Shown piece after piece: positions 1 through 13,300 of a stretch of 64,000 bases of DNA. The stretch's first letter is position 1. Each line of letters begins with the position of its first letter. The notes beneath the pieces were generated by a model that was not told the DNA's origin, did not search any database, and was given only the letters and a program-made list of their open reading frames with translations. The position numbers and the translations under genes are program-made. The stretch lies in the NCBI GenBank assembly GCA_023079485.1, contig CM041090.1:12783403-12847402 (forward strand), in the 5' to 3' direction. The stretch comes from Archilochus colubris. Lineage: Eukaryota > Chordata > Aves > Apodiformes > Trochilidae.

Positions 1-97
1 GAAAATTGTCATTAGAAAAAGGACAGAGACTGCCTAAGCCAATGGATATATGTGAATCCAAAGTATCTGACTGAGCTCTGAGGATATAAAAATAAAA

Positions 98-161
98 CCC
101 CCCCTTCTTGTTATTTTTTTCTTGTTCTTTTTCTTGTTTTCTTCTTGCTCTTTCTTCCTCC
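98..161. repeat. Pyrimidine-rich low-complexity tract
   Basis: A run of seven C is followed by mixed T and CTT/TTTCTT units, with only a few purines over about 64 bases. It is low complexity and has no clear repeat unit. Confidence 0.6.
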
Positions 162-305
162 GTCACTCAAAATATTTCAAAAGTAAGAAGGACAAATAAA
201 AATTTTCAGTATAAATAGAGGAGCTCGGGCTTGCGTTTTATTTTTTCAGTCTCATTTTTATCCATGTATTATCATGTCTGGTGCTCCACTACCCCCATTC
301 ACTGA

Positions 306-347
306 TTTTTTGTTTGGTTGGCTGGTTGGTTTGTTTTGTTTTGTTGG
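306..347. repeat. T/G-rich simple repeat (TTGG / TTTTG)
   Basis: Irregular TTGG and TTTTG units run for about 40 bases on the + strand. Similar T/G patches recur near 10,222-10,290. Confidence 0.6.
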
Positions 348-3300
348 CAGCCTTGTCAATATCTAGTATTCTGCAATCTTTGGCAAGCTGAGTATACAAA
401 TCCAACAGTTTGCCAAGTTTTCTCCACTGATGCCTTGCATAAAGATGTTTAAAGTTAAAGGTTTTGAGCCAAGAGGTCCATAAATGAATGAACATAATTT
501 GTTATAAAATATAAAGGTGATAGGGAGGGATTTATAAGACAAAAGAGGAAGCATAGGATGGTGGCTATCAAGATTGACGGGGATGAATTTTTTAAATTTC
601 ATTCATTATGTGAAGCATAAGTTAGTAGTAAGGAGTTATTCAAAACTGCATATGACATTTTATCACACTGGAAATGCTGTAAACACATAATTGAGAGGGT
701 TCTATCTTTATCTTATATGAGGACACTGGTCTTGAAATGGTCCATAAAAATGGCATATTAGCATAGATAGTTTGAAATTATCTTGTAAAAAAGTAAAGAA
801 ATAAAGTATACACTGTCTCCTTATACTTTCTCCTTTTTCCACCTTCATTTGCATCACATCTTCAAGCAAGGAAGTGTGGTTTCAGACCAACAAAAGGACA
901 AGACATTGTCCCCACCTGGCAGTTAACTAGCTTTATAGTCATTAATCTCTATTTGAGATATTCATAATGTCTGTTATCTGGAGAATTACCTAAGACAGCA
1001 GCAAATTTCTTCTTGAGTTTTGCAGAGTTTCTAACAGAGGCTAGAGGAGTTTACACGTGTCTCTAATCTAACACATCCCTGTGCTGAAATACTGGAGAAC
1101 TTGACTTTTCTCAGGGAGCAGCATTCTTCCTGATCTACTTCTCTACTTAGAGCATTTTACAGTGACAATAAATGGTTATGATGGTATAGACAGAGTAGAG
1201 CAGCAGTAATAATGTCTTCCTAAATCCCCTTACTTGCTGCAGGGATGCACTAACAAAAGAGCAGTTCTTATATTGCCTGGGACCTGACAGAATGGTACTG
1301 AAGTATTACAAACATCAAAGTTATACCTTTTAAATACAGAATTCTACAGGTGCAAGAAGCTGAATCACAAATTCAATTTCATAAGTATATAAACTCTTTA
1401 CTTTTCACAGCTACTTTTACAATATATTCTTTGTTTTGCCAAGTGTTTGTGGGTGCATGAACACCTGTGTACATGTGCTTTATCACACTTTTCAGGTCTT
1501 CCTCTTCCTCATGAATATTTCAACCATGCAGACAGAAGGAGAAAAATACTATATTATTCAAGTAAATGGTAACATCAGGTGAATAACAATAAGCAAAAAT
1601 AATAAAATATATAATCATAGTAGGCAATTCATGATAAACTGTAAGACTTAAACTGTTTGCATAAAAAAAGAGAAACAACTTGGAAGGAAAAATCACTTCA
1701 AAACCACAAAATCACTGTTTATATAAAATCTGTAAACTGAAAAGGGACCAAATTTATTTTTTAAAAAGAGCTGCTCCTGCAAGAGGTTTACACAGATGAA
1801 GTTGTTCACCAAGCTCTAATTATGATGCAAACAACTTTCACCATCCAGAATTTTAATAATATTCAGAGATCAGCTGTATCTTCCCCATTGATATTTCACT
1901 AGTACAAAAGAAGAGATATTCCTAAAATACACATAAAACTAGAATGAAATAATTTGTAAGAAAAGCAGCTCAAACCCCTGCAAATAATATCCTAATCTTC
2001 CTATATTCTTTTCTAGTCACTGCACCATAGCATGGGTAATTCTGAAGCTGCAGCATTCCATTTATTGTACAATTATGTTATATTATTTTCCTGTTGCCAC
2101 AAAGCTTCCATGAAAACATGCTCCATATATGCCTAAGCAGTTTACCTTGTATGACTATTTGCATTAAATAAATGAAAATTCACCTCTTTCTAAAGATATC
2201 ATGCCGAGACACAGAAGTGTTCCCTGCTATTAGGAATGCACTTGTACACATCTAAAAATTGTAAATGAATTTGTAGATGGTTGGTTCCATTTAAGTAAAA
2301 TAGACTGAGTATAGATCTTTATGTAAGTGTGTTTACTTAACCAGAAAACACAAATATTTCTATTAAATATGCTTTCAAGTTTAACTCCAAATTCCTGATT
2401 TCTTGTGGATGTATGATTTTATGGAGCTATACTTGAAAAGGGTATTTCAGCAGCAGCCTTTAATCTCTTTCTCCAGCAACATTTTAGGGTATAGGAAAAA
2501 CTTCAGAACTCCAATGTACAGTTTAAATAAATCCATGGTGTAGCATGTAGGGCAGAATTTTATCCATTTATTTCCCTGATACAGAGTGACCTAAATGATT
2601 GATTTGCTTATAATGAGGAGCTTAAAACTTATATTGTGATTATGTCTATTTTTGTGAATTGGAAAAGCCAAGATGGCTATGTATTACTTCTGCTAAGTAA
2701 AAAGTAAATACTATTATACTTTATTTTCATTTAAAATCACATTACTTTTCTGAATGGTTAATGAAGAAAAAAAAAGTGACAGACTGACAGTGTGTATATG
2801 TGTATGTGTATACTGCACACCGCCTAGGGTTTTGAAAATCGAATTAAACACCAATAGGGAAAAAAAATAACATGAGGAGAAATGAAGCTTCATAACAAAT
2901 GCATTTTTGTGATACTGTCTGTAATTCATGCTAGATAATCATGAACCCAGCAGTTAATGACCTCTACTCTGATACATTAAGTCCAACCAAAGATAATGGT
3001 GTCCTGCGTAAATTAACAAACCCAGTGGTAAACTTGTTTCTAGTTCAGCGGGAGACAGTGTGCAAATTAGCATTGGTTCTTAATAAGATCAGTGTCCTGC
3101 AATCTACAGTTCTGAAGTGTTCATAATGCTGTTTCCTTTCAGGTGAAAATTTTTTCTCTAGAGGACACTTGCACAATATATTCTTCTGACAGAGAATCAG
3201 CCTCACCCTAATCAGTTCCCTCCTTGAAAACTTTCCCTATTTTTTACACTTTCATGCTGTGAGTGCTGCTGTGAGTTGTTGGGAACGGTTATTCATTTGT

Positions 3301-6300
3301 AAGCTACTTTAATAACATTTCCTTTAGATGTTGAGGTACCCAACAGAGCAAAGCAGGATTTGATTTTATAATTATAACTATTCAGCAAAGGTAATGGTCA
3401 CTCTATTGGCAATCTTCACCTAATTTGTACATCATGGTTTATTATCTTTTGAAAATGTCAAATAAACAATTATCTGTTACCTAATTCAAAGGTAAACTAT
3501 AATCAAGGGCCTAATTCTGGAAACTGCACCCCATATTGCCCTTGTGTGGTCAGGGTCAGACTCTGCCCACTCAGTTCTGAAACCAGATTGCCTGACAGAT
3601 GCCTCAAGGTGTCCTGTACTGTTTGGGGACCAGCCCCAATACCTAGCTCTCCATGCCACAGATTATAGTATGAACAAAGCTACATTCAGGAGAAATTTGA
3701 CATTTTCTGCTAATGAACATGATACATTGGAGACTTAGCAACATTATCCTCATGTTTTAAAATAATTTATTGGAGTTTCTAGGCTATAAAACTGCAATTA
3801 ATTATTTGAACGCCAGGTATAGGTTTGGCTTTGGTTGTTTTTTTCTGAAATACAGTCTAAAATTGGTAAGTGGTAAGTGGGAACCTATGGCCTAATATTC
3901 ATGAGTGTATTCGAATATTTTTCTCTGCCAGTTCTTTAAAAAAATTATTCACAGGCAATCTTTCTACTACCCAGCTGTCTCTGTAGGTGATCAGACCATA
4001 TGTGCCAAATAAATAAGTTATATATGTTGTCCAATAGAATTGGAATACTTTTTCTATGAACAAAATTTTTACAATATTAGATGAGGTTTAATGAGGACAT
4101 TTCAGCTATAATTTATGGGCTGAAAAAAAGAGGACAGTCTCTAATCTGTCTGTGTATACTGATGTATAATTATGAAGCTGGGGAGAAGGGGGATGTTCCA
4201 GCATGTACCTGAAAAAAGAGATAAGAATGTGGTATATTCTTCATAGACTTCTAATGGTAGTTTTGTAAGAAAAAGTTTAATACACAGCTCTTGTCTGAAC
4301 AAACCTCTAACTGTAAAATGTTTACCTTTAATGACATGTACTATTATTTCATGATTATTTTAAAATACACTTAAAGAGTTTTACATGTTAACCAGCTACT
4401 AAGAATGCCTTAATAGAGAACTAATTTTTGTTAGAGGTGTCTCGACAATTTGAATTTTATATGCATGCATTATGTTTTCTTAAAATGGGGAAATTATGCA
4501 TCTGAAGGAATCTGTCTAGAATAATGGGGTTCTATAGAGGTTACTTTAATCACGTTCACCAGCAGTTATAGCTGTTTTACATCTTATTTGCAACAAAAGG
4601 GAACTCTAATTATCTTCAAAAAGAGCATAAAATGGTGTGCTTTGCTGCTGATGTAATGTTGATTCGTGAATGCTGCTGATAGGAACTGACAACTAAATAC
4701 ATGTCACACTTTTAAGAAATCAGTGGTGGTGACAGGATAACCCTCTTTTGTGACCTGGGGACCAGGAGATGGGGTATATATTTGCTTGCTAAGTAGAAAC
4801 AATTTACAGTTTCCACTTTGAAATAAAAATAAAAATGCTGTTATAGATGGGTTATCGATTCTTTTTAACCATGTCCCGCTTCCGTTATGACTTAGGAGCT
4901 GCCTTCTGGAAATTAGATGTAGTGCTTACAACTCCTAATAAATCAGTAAGGCTTTTGCATATTACAATCATTTTTAATAATTTGCTGATTTTTTATTTTA
5001 TCTCTCTAACTATTTAGATAAAATACATTTAATAGATATATATTCACTGCACTTCTAATAAAGGACAATAAAGAATTTTGACATCTTCCAGCATGGTTTC
5101 AAATGCTTGCATTTCAAGCTCACATTTATATCTGCAAATGGGAAACATGTAGTCTACCAAAAAGTGCAAAATTCAAAAAATAGGATTCAACTGTATGTCA
5201 GCACCCATGCCACCCATACATAGACAACAGTTGGCTTATACTCTGTTTTAAATATGAAATTAATCAATGGAGATCTGAAAACATTAGACATAACCAATGT
5301 TTACTGTATAGTACTGGTTAAGATTACAGTGGAAAGTTACTATTCTACATTTCATGCCTGAATGCTCTGTGTTTTAGCTGAATATTGAGATGCCTGCCCT
5401 GTTTAACTGACAGCTTTTGTTTATTTAAAGAAAAGACAACAACTAAAATGCCTATCTAGGCTGAATTCTGCTGCATTTTTTGACTGACAATTTTCATTAA
5501 TGGACTGTAACACCCTAGTAGGTCTAACTGCCTGTAAAGGGTTAAAGTAGTCTGTATTTATCACTGTATGCCTTTCTATAGTACTTAAATGAGTAATAAA
5601 TATTTGTGTAATATTTATTTTCATACATTTGTCAGCTCTGCATGCCGATGGTATGTATGACTGCATATGTTGTGTGTATGACTTAGTAGCAGTAGTATGG
5701 AGTTGATCATTTGCATGGTTAAATATAGCCAAAGGTTTTCAAGTCTCAATTGAAAAAAAAATTATGGCTCAGTTTAAGTTTTACTGTATTCCAACAGTCT
5801 ATGCTTTAGAGGTGATTAAAATTGAAAGTGTATTTTATCTGATGTCTCTTTGATAGTAGTATCTCCTTCTGTGCATTCTCTATCCTTTTGTTATTCATCA
5901 TTTAATCACATAACTAATACCAAATCAGTGCTATGAGTACCCCTATTTTGTCAGTGCTTTCACTTACAAGTCGTCTGATAATTTATTGTACAACAGCACA
6001 ATGTAAATACCAGATTTGCTTGAGAAACTCCTAGAAGGAGCTTCAGCAAACCACTGATTTTAGAGTACAAGTGCATGTAAGTCTGATATGAGATCAGTTT
6101 GGAGAGAGGAGGAATGGTCTAAAATCTTTTCTATATAGGTTCCTAGAGATTTTAAGTAACATTTTTATTAGATGTGGTTTTTTTACTCTGATGTGTTTAA
6201 TTTACTTTGCATTCCTTATGTGTAGAGTCTTTAAATGGACAAGAATGGTTCTCTCCTGACAAATACCTGGGGAATGTCCTTTTTATATTATGATCTAATT

Positions 6301-6678
6301 TTTCTACTGACTACCCAGGCACATTTTGTTGTAACTGTCAGCACATTATACAGGTAGAAAGAAAGCATGGTTTTTATGAGTTACTGGATAGTACTTTCTG
6401 TTTAAAAAGCAATAAATCAGATACAAAAAATGGCAAAGTTGGCTAGATTTTTGTTCCTTAATTCCACAAAAAAAATTCTTCTATTTTCATCACTGCTACT
6501 TAAACATTCTGCAAATGTGAGACAGAAGCAGTTATTTTTTAATATATAAGAAGATGAAAAATCTTAGTTTGTTTTAGGTATGTAGCACACATTCACACCA
6601 GCATTTTTCACCTGCACTTTTCCATTAGAAATAAGAAATATATGTCACCTATAAATGAGATTATATAGGATGGTTTCA

Positions 6679-6893
6679 CATAAAATCATAGAATATTTTG
6701 TCTTCAAAGGACTTAAAGATCATCTAGTTCCAACCTCTCTGCCATGGGCAGGGACAGCTCCCACAAGACCAGGTTACTCAAGGTCCTCTCCAACCTGGCC
6801 TTGAGCACTTCCAGGGATGGGGCAGCCACAACTTCCCTGGGCAACCTGTGCCAGTGCAAAGAGACCTTTACACAATCTGCTTTTTGTACCTCC
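6679..6893 (-). mobile_element. CR1 LINE 3' end fragment, diverged
   Basis: Read on the minus strand this is the last ~215 bases of a CR1 element. It has the end of ORF2, the conserved 'ggtTGGAActagatgatct' type 3' UTR block, and a decayed ATTCTATG-type tail near 6,679-6,694. Substitutions throughout make it older than the copies at 15, 25, 50 and 55 kb. Its 5' (right-hand) side ends abruptly at the purine array starting at 6,894, and no CR1 sequence resumes beyond the array. Either the CR1 was 5' truncated there or the array grew at that junction. Confidence 0.8.
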
Positions 6894-7731
6894 GGGAAGG
6901 GAAAGGAAGGGAAAAGAGGAAAGAGGAAAGAGGAAAAGAGGAAAAGAGGAAAAGAGGAAAAGAGGAAAAGAGGAGAGAGGAGAGAGGAGAGAGGAGAGAG
7001 GAGAGAGGAGAGAGGAGAGAGGAGAGAGGAGAGAGGAGAGAGGAGAGAGGAGAGAGTAGAGAGGAGAGAGGAGAGAGGAGAGAGGAGAGAGGAGAGAGGA
7101 GAGAGGAGAGAGGAGAGAGGAGAGAGGAGAGAGGAGAGAGGAGAGAGGAGAGAGGAGAGACGAGAGAGGAGAGAGGAGAGAGGAGAGAGGAGAGAGGAGA
7201 GAGGAGAGAGGAGAGAGGAGAGAGGAGAGAGGAGAGAGGAGAGAGGAGAGAGGAGAGATGAGAGAGGAGAGAGGAGAGAGGAGAGAGGAGAGAGGAGAGA
7301 GGAGAGAGGAGAGAGGAGAGAGGAGAGAGGAGAGAGGAGAGAGGAGAGAGGAGAGAGGAGAGAGGAGAGAGGAGAGAGGAGAGAGGAGAGAGGAGAGAGG
7401 AGAGGAGAGGAGAGGAGAGGAGAGGAGAGGAGAGGAGAGGAGAGGAGAGAAGAGAAGAGAAGAGAAGAGAAGAGAAGAGAAGAGAAGAGAAGAGAAGAGA
7501 AGAGAAGAGAAGAGAAGAGAAGAGAAGAGAAGAGAAGAGAAGAGAAGAGAAGAGAAGAGAAGAGAAGAGAAGAGAAGAGAAGAGGAGAGAAGAGAAGAGA
7601 AGAGAAGAGGAGAGAAGAGGAGAGAAGAGAAGAGAAGAGAAGAGAAGAGAAGAGAAGAGAAGAGAAGAGAAGAGAAGAGAAGAGAAGAGAAGAGAAGAGA
7701 AGAGAAGAGAAGAGAAGAGAAGAGAAGAGGG
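6894..7731. repeat. 838-base polypurine tandem array
   Basis: The + strand is purine throughout except T7057, C7161 and T7259; the run 7,260-7,731 is 472 uninterrupted purines. Four zones can be read: 6,894-6,972 irregular GGAAA/AAAGAGG units; about 6,973-7,401 heptamer AGAGAGG (roughly 60 copies); about 7,402-7,447 pentamer AGAGG; about 7,448-7,730 pentamer AGAGA with scattered G substitutions. Long open frames on both strands (Arg/Glu-rich on +, Ser/Leu-rich on -) are products of the repeat, not genes. Exact copy number is likely to vary between individuals and assemblies. Confidence 0.95.
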
Positions 7732-8376
7732 CTCCCACAGCAGAGGAAACTGGCAAACTCAGGCAATACAAAAGGCTTTCCTTATGACAGAGCCCTGAAT
7801 TTTTTAAAGACCTGGAGGTTCCCATGTCATCCTGCAATCTCAGCCAAAAGCCCATTACTCATCACTAATTCATGGGAGCTGGCATTACCATGTGTGTTAC
7901 TCATTATCTGTGTTCCAGCTGTGGGTGGGAGCTAAAGCAGACACGTTGCTCTCTGGGCCCAGAGTACACAAGCTGGCCCCTTGTGCAAGAAGTGTTACTT
8001 TTAAGTGCCAACTATGTATTAAGTGATGACTCAATGGACTAGCAAATGAAAGCTGAAAATTGAGCCTCTCATCTATCGAATAAACATGGAGATAGCAATG
8101 TATCTCATTTAACTACCAAGTATCCTCTGAACTTAGCAGCCTGTTTGATACCAGCTGCTGGATTACCCTCCCTCATAATTATATCATATGTGATAACCAT
8201 AAACCCAAATCTTCCACAGGTAGCCAAGTATTGGAAACTGCAACAAAGTCAAACTTCAGGTATCAAGGCAGCTCTTGACACCTGAAGAGCAACACAAAGG
8301 AAAAGAATACTGTTCATTGACAAGCTGTTTCTCTTCCTAATGCTTAAAAATCCAGGGCCCAAAACACATGACTATA

Positions 8377-8447
8377 GGGCCTGATCAAAGCCCCTTAATT
8401 TCCATAGGAGGCTTGGCATTTACTTTGATAGGCTGTGAATCAAGCCC
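8377..8447. repeat. Degraded palindromic repeat, possibly an ancient MITE
   Basis: The left arm begins GGGCCTGATCAAAGCC and the right arm ends GAATCAAGCCC. The reverse complement of the right arm aligns with the left arm over about 30 bases with several mismatches and small gaps. A palindrome starting GGGCCTGATC resembles an old amniote repeat family I have seen in reptile and bird DNA, but I cannot name the family with confidence. Confidence 0.45.
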
Positions 8448-10221
8448 TTCCCCAAGTATAACAGATGGATCTCCTGCACAACCTATTTCTATTCATATTT
8501 CCCATCTTCTTCTTTTTTTAAATTTTCTTTTAATTTATTTCATACATTATTCACAGTTTGCGGTGGCAGAAAGACAGTTTATATCCTTGACACAAAGAAA
8601 ACAAAGAAAGAAATACAGCATATGTGTTGTCATTATTATGAAAACTAAGGCATATTGGGCACAATGCATTTCATTTTCATTATATTACAGGATTCTAATA
8701 AGCATCATTGATAGCTAAGTCACTTGTCCTTAGCACAAGTAAAGAAGAAAGAAATGAAAACTTTTCAGGTTGTTTTTTAAAATCTTGTATACTGTCTAGG
8801 CATTTTAGGCACAAATTTAATTTCACTTCAACATCACAAGTTCCTTTGATGACAAAGTCACGTATCTTTAGTCCCAAACACAAAAGTAAATAAGACATTT
8901 AGATAGTTTTCTTTTACTTTGAAGGCAGTTTTATATTAGAAAATGCCAGTGCATAAATCAGGCATATTGAATTTTCTGGTTCAGTCCAGCTCTGGGTTTA
9001 GTAAAGGCAATTATCTAATACCTGAAAAAACACAACCACGTCTACCTGAAGGTCTGCAGAAACATATGAAATCTTTAAGTAAACATAAATTAGGATGGAA
9101 AGGCAGGACTGAACTTCCTCTCACAACCAGGACTGTGGACCTGCTCCCATTTGATGTGTACAGTTGTAGCCAACTAAGTGATGTAAGTTATAACTCAAGG
9201 TCTCAGAAGACCTGGGGAATGTTGAGGTTTTATCGTACTTTTATTCATATGAAATTTAATGGAATGCAATTTGTTATATATTAGCTATTCAGGTATTTTT
9301 ACTCCAAACTCCCAAATATTTCTCTCTCACAGTGCCTGCATTTGCTCTCCACTTAGATCTGGTTTTTGCGCAGATCACAAATTAATGTCTGATTGCCAGG
9401 GGTAAAGAGCGATTTTGAAATTCACGGTAGCAATATTTTAAACATAAATAAAAACAGATGAGAAAAGTCAAAAAGATCTCTATGTGAATAGTATAATTCC
9501 TCTTCAGAAATGTGGGCAGAGTACTTTCCCATTGAGATGTGGCAATGATATTTCTAACAGCACTCAACAATTAGGAAAGAACGTTAAATTAAAATTGTCT
9601 TTTGTGGTGATTTTTCTTTTGGCAGGAAGAAAATGAATTAGCATGATTTTTCTTGTGAGTCAATGATGAATGTTTTCCACGTATGCCACTGCTGAGCTTC
9701 CTGTAGGTCATAACAGATACAAGTGGGAGGAGAGGACAGAAGAGAGGCCTGGGAGAAGACCACAGCAATAAAAAAATATACCCTCAATTTCATTTCATGG
9801 TTTCATTGAATGAAGAAAATTGTATTGAAAATTTAAGATAATCTCAGATATTCACACTGAACTCTTATTCATCCTCCACCAGCGTAATAAGGTCACATTT
9901 ATATGCTTTTTATTTTGCAGAAAAACACTCATTCATCAGCTCTCTATCTGGGTTCCATTAATCTGCATGCATATGCTCTTTAACAGATTAAAAAATAATT
10001 CTTATGAAAATGATTAGACAGTGTGCTTCTATATACTTTCCACTGAGTAATACCTTTGTATACAATCTGCTGCATCTATAGCCATTTAAACAGATCACTG
10101 GACATATGGACATGTTATTTAGTGGTGAAATTCTTTTAAAACCATAGGATTTGCTGAGCTGTCACATCATGGGATAAAAGAATGAATCAAGAAAATTTTC
10201 TGAACCTGAGAATTATTTTCT

Positions 10222-10300
10222 TCAGGGTTTTTTTTGTTGTTGTTTTTGTTTGTTTGGGGGTTTTGTTCGGTTTTGTTTGTTTTTCTTTTCTCTTTTCTGC
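10222..10300. repeat. T/G-rich low-complexity tract
   Basis: Runs of T broken by single G or GGGGG, ending in a CTTTTCTC pyrimidine stretch followed by GCTCTAGG. It is low complexity. The pyrimidine run before an AG looks superficially like a splice acceptor, but no supported exon follows. Confidence 0.6.
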
Positions 10301-13300
10301 TCTAGGCTTACAGATAATTTTAGTTATATGTAAAATAAGCAGTCTCCTGGAGTTTTGGGATGGCAAACTCATTCTGCTAACAGAGCCCTTATGACCACTT
10401 TTCAGTGCTTGAGTAGTGTGCCCTACTAAGCTGTTTATACCCACTACATTTCTCAACAACTGGACACAGCAGGTGTGGATACATTGATAGGTCTTGCTAA
10501 AGGAAGAGTGGTGGTGGAAATGTCTCATTCTAGAGAGAGTTTAGCCTGCTCCTGAGCCTCATATTGTTCCAGGCTCATCCAGATATTCTCCTTTGTTCCA
10601 CTTCCTTCCATGCCACTCCCTCCCTCCTGTTTGGGCACAGAGGAGTTTGCACAGGGCTGTTGGAATGGAAAGAAAGGCAGGCACTGACTGATGTATGAAG
10701 CATGTGGTCTTTCCACCTTCCCCTCATTTCCAACAGTCCCAAACCTTTCTTACCTTACAAAACCTATTATCCACTTTTTTATCACTTTACTTTCCCCAAA
10801 AATATCTTTGCTGACTTTCACCCCTTCCTCCAAAGCACCTGAGAACATCTCTTTTGCAACAGCAATTTTGAATTTTCCGATTCCAAGAAAGAGCTTGATG
10901 GTGGAAACCATTTTGTTCTCATGCTCAGAAAAAAATCAAGTTTCTGCTGTCTCTTCTGATGAGGAGTCCTGATCTTGCTCTAATTAAGGAAAAAGGAAGT
11001 TTTCAAAGATTTTCTAAAAGATTAAAAAGAGAAACAGAGCGTGACAATGAGATGAGTCATAATAATCAGAGGAATCTGTGAAAGCAGCACCAGAATTTCT
11101 GAAGTTAATCTCTTTCTAGCTGTGGCGTGAAAATCCAGCTAGGGTTTTGGCATCCTTACAATTATGGTTTGTTTGAACAGCTATTACCTAGATAAAAGTC
11201 CTGTTTCAAATAAACCCAGAAAGAAATTTCCAAATACTCAAAATGGAGTGTAACAGTAGAGAGTCCACCTAGCTAACAAGTAAGTGCTTTGCTTTACTTT
11301 GCTTTTTAAAAGAAGCAATCCCGTGCTATATTCTCCTTCAACCACACTTCAAATATGACTTTTTATGAATGTCATTGTGATTGCTTGCTTCCTGACTCCA
11401 CGTAAGGAATAGGATTTGTTTAATCTCCTTTCTTTCCAAGCCTGCTTGTCATCTTGAGTTCCAGTTTTAAAAAAAATATCTTAATCTGGCTAGTTGTCTG
11501 ATAGTATTTGGCTTCTTCTAGATTAGGGGGGGGTTTGTGTCTTTACTAAAAGGAAGATATTTTCAGAGCAGCTCAGTATGTCTACAAATATGAACAAACT
11601 TCTAGCATTGCTGACTTTGTAGCTATTACTACAAATAAGATATATTTTGATCTACTCAGCAATGTGAAAATATCATACTTGCAGCGAAGAAATACTCAAA
11701 ACAAACAAAACTGGAAAAGAGAAGAAAATTCAAGAACTCAGAAGCCTAGCAATAAATTTCAAAGTTTATAAGCATATGCTGTGTAGTCTGAAGCCAACAT
11801 CCATGCAAAATTTTTCACTATAAAAATCTGTATAGGTACAGATTAAACCACTTCTTTGTTCAATAGCTATAATTGGTTAATAGTATAAAGGACATGTAAA
11901 ATATTGTCACATCCTGAACTACATTCTTAATTTTGTTTTCTTTTAATGGCATTATGTATGACTGAAAGTCCTGATACTAATAATTCTGGTTTACATATTT
12001 GAAAGGGAAAAGGAATCAGTTCTGCAATTTAAAAAGAGAATTTAAAAAATAAAAATAAAATTTTTAAAATTTCAATATATAAAGAGGCTGAAGGAAAGCA
12101 TCAGTGTAAAACCAAATAATGAAGTGACTAAATTTATCTACAAGACAAATATAAATTCAACATTTAAATGTCCTGCTTGTTTAATGAAGTAGCTGTATGC
12201 CTCAGTTAGATACTGGGGCATTGGGATCAGTATGAAAAAAGCAAACACAGGAAATGCTTCCTATTCCAAAGATAAGGCAAATTACCAAAAATAAGACAAT
12301 TGTTCCATAATACAAGACATAAGACAATTACTTCTCTGTTACCAACATTGTCTAAATATATAGGCAGGTGTATAGGCAGGGGCAGGTTTGTAAAAAAGCA
12401 TTATAATAATGCCTTACCCCAAATAGGACAGCCAGAGAATTTAAGCCTTTTCAGTCATGCAAGTCTTTTTTCAGGTCATACACTCCAAAGTACCCTAGAT
12501 ATTTCATGATTTTGTCAAGCCAGTTTTGCAAATATTTAGAATCAAAATAAATGAGGTCACTATTTTGTGGAAAAGACCAGTCAATTATCCTATAATTAAA
12601 GCCTGCATAATAATGCATTACACCATGGAAGATAATTCACATTCAGTGTGCAGCTGTACAACTGGTATTTCCTAACATCAGAATAATAGACTCTATAGTC
12701 TCAATAATTGTAGTACTGACTTAAAAATCTTGAAGATACAGAAGATATAGAAGGCATTCTCCCCAGAAATGGCTGTTGGTTTGTTTTTTCTTTGATAAGC
12801 ACAATGGCATTGTGTTTTTTTGTCTTCATTCAAAACTGTGATGAGCAAGTCAGTTTTATGTCTTGCATTGTTAAAATTTTGTAATAGTTTTGCAAGTCTG
12901 TCATGCATGGATAAGACTAATACAGCCCCACCTTTTAAACACATACTCTGCTTGTTTCTCCTGGCCTGCAACTGCTTACTTTATTGTATCTATTGTGCGT
13001 TCTGCCCTAAGGAGGAATATGCTCACACCCTGCATTAAATACCTTTGTAAAGCAGAAATGATCATTCCCATAAAAGAAGAGTAAACTGGTCCTCTCTAAG
13101 CTATAGAATCAGATTGGGGATGATTGATTTATCAATCAAATCCAAGTATTTCCATGTATCTTGCAGACAGGTGAGTTTCTTCTGAATCATTTGTTACTGT
13201 CTTGGCATTAGCAAGATACTGATATAGATGGCTGTGCTATTCATGTTTAAATCAATTAATTTGATGAAAGCAGAAGTAGCAAGTTAAATTCATCTTTAAA

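Larger units (their letters stand above)
1..6678. other. Gene-free AT-rich stretch
   Basis: I see no exon-like segment, RNA gene or recognisable transposon here. Open frames are all near or below 100 codons, lack any family motif and look like chance. Simple-sequence patches occur at 98-161 (pyrimidine-rich), 306-347 (T/G-rich) and around 2795-2816 (TG-rich). The composition is what one expects of an avian intron or gene desert. Confidence 0.6.

Noticed and set aside
6713..7935. Long open frames (up to 380 codons) of Ser/Leu or Arg/Glu repeats on both strands
   Set aside because: They are produced entirely by the purine tandem array, exist on both strands and in several frames at once, and have no unique sequence of their own beyond the flanking CR1 scrap.
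8368..8718. 116-codon + strand frame
   Set aside because: It runs through the degraded palindromic repeat into low-complexity T-rich DNA and has no family motif.
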